NCBI GenBank assembly: GCA_934255105.1
Contig: CAKQNH010000312.1
Coordinates: 1 to 6,174 of the forward strand
DNA from: an uncultured Pirellulaceae bacterium
Lineage (GTDB): Bacteria > Planctomycetota > Planctomycetia > Pirellulales > Pirellulaceae
Direction of reading: 5' to 3'
Length of the DNA: 6,174 nucleotides
A program made the position numbers and the translations under genes. The notes beneath the pieces are model-generated. The model worked only from the letters and a program-made list of their open reading frames with translations. It did not search any database and was not told the origin of the DNA. Below are positions 4,532 through 6,174 of this stretch, in pieces; position 1 is the first letter of the stretch; each line of letters starts with the position of its first letter.

Positions 4532-5488
4532 CTAGGCTCGGGGATGGAATTGTTGATGGATTCGTTTGAGCCGCGAACTGTCTACGGATGTGTAGATTTG
4601 CGTGGTCTGAATGCTGGCGTGCCCCAGCAGCTCTTGTATCTGCCGGAGATCGGCACCTCCGGCCAACATGTGCGTGGCAAAGCTGTGTCTAAGCGTATGG
4701 GGGCTGACAGCGGGGTCGATGTCCGCACGCAGGGCGTAGCGTTTGACCAGCTCCCACATGGCTTCGCGCCGCAGGCGTTTGCCGGTGCGCGAGAGCAACA
4801 GCCACACGGCCTGCTGCGGATCGCGCTCGCCGAGCAACTCTGGGCGTCCGTCGGCTAGGTAATTTCTGATGGCGGCTACCGCGCGTGCCCCGAGGGGTAC
4901 CATCCGCTGCTTCGACCCTTTGCCTTCAACCAAACAAAAACCCTCGTCCAGATGCACGTTGGCCAGCAGCAGGTTGCTCACTTCCGAGACGCGGCAACCG
5001 GTAGCGTACAGCACCTCCAGCAAGCAGACGTCGCGCAGCCAGTAGGTGTCGTAGCGGGCGGGCGCGGCCAGGAAGCGGTCGACTGCGGCGGGAGTGATCG
5101 CTTTAGGGAGCCGCTCCCACATCTTCTGCGAACCGAGCAATTCGGCCGGATTGTCTTGGACGATGCCCTCCAATTGCAGGTACTTAAAAAACATCCGCGT
5201 CGTTACAATGGCCCGAGAAATCGACGCCGGTGCGAGCTTGTCGGCCTGAAGTGTAGCCACGAATTCGCTCAGGTCATTCAGTTTGACCCGGTTGGCCGGC
5301 GTGGGGCCCATCCAGGTCAACAATCGCCGTAGATCGCGGCCGTAAGCCAGCACGGTGTTATCGGCCAGATGGCACTCAGTGCGCAGGTAGTTGGTGAATT
5401 TGACTTGCCAATTGCTGCCTATCTCAGGCGGCAGGGGGCTACTGACAGACGTCCCTTTTTCGCGCAATCGGCTTAGCTTGCTGGCCAT
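4532..5488 (-). CDS. Tyrosine recombinase of the XerC/XerD type
   Basis: This 318-residue site-specific recombinase belongs to the family that resolves chromosome dimers at dif. The N-terminal core-binding (SAM-like) domain is at about 27-112, marked by FTNYLRTECHLADNTVLAYGRDL (given here in part: NTVLAYGRDL, 44-53). The catalytic domain follows from about 130, with Arg166 in ATGCRVSE, Lys190 in GKGSKQR, His264 and Arg267 in HTLRHSFATH, His290 in LLGHASI and the nucleophile Tyr299 in TQIYT. All catalytic residues are present, and length is normal for XerC/XerD, with an N-terminal extension of about 20 residues. ATG 5488 is the only good start but has no clear Shine-Dalgarno. XerC and XerD cannot be told apart safely here, and no integrase-type neighbours suggest a mobile element. 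It runs toward gltX, with the 32-bp array between them, and is divergent from galE. Confidence 0.94.
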   Translation of the reverse strand: MASKLSRLREKGTSVSSPLPPEIGSNWQVKFTNYLRTECHLADNTVLAYGRDLRRLLTWMGPTPANRVKLNDLSEFVATLQADKLAPASISRAIVTTRMFFKYLQLEGIVQDNPAELLGSQKMWERLPKAITPAAVDRFLAAPARYDTYWLRDVCLLEVLYATGCRVSEVSNLLLANVHLDEGFCLVEGKGSKQRMVPLGARAVAAIRNYLADGRPELLGERDPQQAVWLLLSRTGKRLRREAMWELVKRYALRADIDPAVSPHTLRHSFATHMLAGGADLRQIQELLGHASIQTTQIYTSVDSSRLKRIHQQFHPRA

Positions 5489-5630
5489 TGCATACTTTGC
5501 AGTTAAAGCGGCAGGGAAAAACAGCTATGATGTGGTCCGCATGGGGCGGCGCAGCGCGAGTCCTGGCTGGAATTGTGTACGTTTAAGGAGCTTCAATCGC
5601 TGGATTGTGAGTTTGGGGCGATTGGGGTGC

Positions 5631-5883
5631 GGCTAAAGCCTGGACTCCAACGCGTGCATGGGGCGGCTAAAGCCTGGACTCCAACGGTGCGAGTGGGCGG
5701 CTAAAGCCTGGACTCCAACGGTGCGAGTGGGCGGCTAAAGCCTGGACTCCAACGGTGCGAGGGCGGCTAAAGCCTGGACTCCAACGGTGCGAGGGCGGCT
5801 AAAGCCTGGACTCCAACGCGTGCGGGTGCGGCTAAAGCCTGGACTCCAACGCGTGCGAGGGTGGCTAAAGCCTGGACTCCAAC
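5631..5883 (+). repeat. Eight-copy tandem array with an invariant 21-nt core
   Basis: Cores start at 5631, 5665, 5699, 5733, 5765, 5797, 5830 and 5863. Every core is identical: GGCTAAAGCC, then TGGACTCCA, then AC. The first block is the palindrome GGCT-AA-AGCC and the second the palindrome TGGA-C-TCCA. Linkers are 13, 13, 13, 11, 11, 12 and 12 nt and do vary: linkers 2 and 3 are identical to each other, and so are 4 and 5, while 1, 6 and 7 begin GCGTGC. The pattern suggests amplification by whole-unit duplication. The short linkers exclude a CRISPR array. Confidence 0.95.
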
Positions 5884-6013
5884 AAATACAATATCGGCAT
5901 TTTGCTGGGTGGGGTTGCTGCTGCGGGTGGCAATTGACCAGTTCGACCAAGGGACGGTGTGCTTGCGCGTGGCTAGGTCATGCGAAGCGGTCGAGTGAAA
6001 CAATACGATTAAT

Positions 6014-6017
6014 AGGA
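6014..6017 (+). promoter_or_regulatory. Ribosome binding site AGGA of galE
   Basis: AGGA lies nine bases before ATG 6027 and supports that start. Confidence 0.6.
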
Positions 6018-6026
6018 TTCTAAGCG

Positions 6027-6174
6027 ATGAAGGTGTTGGTGATCGGCGGTGCGGGATATGTCGGGTCGCATACGGTGCGCAAGCTCCTGCGCAGCGGGCA
6101 CGAGGTAGTGGTGTATGACAATTTGTCGCGAGGGCACCGAGAGAGCGTCCCCGAGGGGATTTTTGTGCGTGGCG
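6027..6174 (+). CDS. galE: UDP-glucose 4-epimerase (GalE-type NAD-dependent epimerase), N-terminal 49 residues
   Basis: This is the start of an extended short-chain dehydrogenase/reductase that interconverts UDP-glucose and UDP-galactose, supplying galactose units for surface polysaccharide and glycolysis. The NAD-binding loop is GGAGYVG (residues 7-13), followed by SHTVRKLL and the acidic end of the second strand, [11 protein letters not shown] (27-37), where Asp31 would bind the adenosine ribose and NLSRG is typical of GalE. The catalytic SxnYxxxK lies beyond the window. The gene is cut by the right edge. ATG 6027 has AGGA nine bases upstream. A related UDP-sugar epimerase is the alternative, but YDNLSRGH favours GalE. 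Confidence 0.9.
   Translation, partial: MKVLVIGGAGYVGSHTVRKLLRSGHEVVVYDNLSRGHRESVPEGIFVRG

Larger units (their letters stand above)
5489..6026. other. 538-bp divergent gap between xer and galE with an eight-copy array
   Basis: This region must hold the promoters of xer (leftward) and galE (rightward). The xer-proximal 140 bp (5489-5630) and the galE-proximal 143 bp (5884-6026) are non-repetitive and have no convincing promoter hexamers; the middle is the eight-copy array. The open frames here (5787-6023 +, 5735-5950 and 5767-6003 -) are translations of the array, giving RLKPGLQ or GVQALA peptides, and I do not treat them as genes. Confidence 0.8.

Noticed and set aside
4499..5332. Two + strand frames antisense to the recombinase
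   Set aside because: They mirror the codon structure of the xer gene, which has all catalytic residues. They have no recognisable features.
5631..5883. CRISPR array
   Set aside because: Linkers are 11-13 nt and partly identical to each other, far too short and too similar for spacers, and no cas genes are present.
5934..5962. TTGACC promoter upstream of galE
   Set aside because: The -35-like hexamer is good, but at 17 bp spacing the -10 position is GTGTGC, which does not match.
5735..6023. Open frames on both strands across the eight-copy array
   Set aside because: They are repetitive translations of the array (RLKPGLQ or GVQALA), have no independent protein features, and lie on both strands of the same repeat.

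Overview
The window looks like chromosomal DNA from a planctomycete, most likely Pirellulales. This is an inference from memory of the repeat types in the gene gaps (short palindromic families, and the tandem unit that translates to RLKPGLQ or GVQALA-like peptides) and from the protein sequences; no search was run. All recognisable genes are housekeeping or common accessory genes, intact except where the window edge cuts them.

Layout. On the + strand come the C-terminal end of an M32 carboxypeptidase (1-333), a DUF423 membrane protein (542-946), a cysteine-poor carboxymuconolactone-decarboxylase (CMD) family protein (1027-1380) and a MobA-like molybdenum-cofactor nucleotidyltransferase (1915-2595). 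On the - strand, convergent with mobA, lie glutamyl-tRNA synthetase gltX (2667-4271) and, upstream of it, a XerC/XerD-type tyrosine recombinase (4532-5488). A divergent gene, the start of a GalE-type UDP-glucose 4-epimerase, begins at 6027 and runs off the right edge. The genes do not form an obvious single pathway. gltX and xer could be cotranscribed, and the xer/galE gap is a divergent promoter region.

The most unusual content is between the genes. Five of the six gaps hold clear short structured repeats and the sixth (947-1026) holds only a 10-bp tandem duplication, while I saw no copies inside coding sequence apart from stop codons at gene ends. The repeats are: (1) a 27-28 nt hairpin module in three copies, where the only two differences between variants fall on the two sides of one base pair; (2) a CCCTCCCG-CAAG-loop hairpin in two copies; (3) a two-part GGTAGGAAAAT element in three copies, two of them inverted to each other; (4) a 17-nt direct repeat plus a two-stem hairpin that contain the stop codons of mobA and gltX; (5) a four-copy array with an exact 32-bp period, with an inverted relative, between xer and gltX; (6) an eight-copy array with a fully invariant 21-nt core made of two abutting palindromes, between xer and galE. 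No CRISPR, insertion sequence, tRNA or rRNA is visible.
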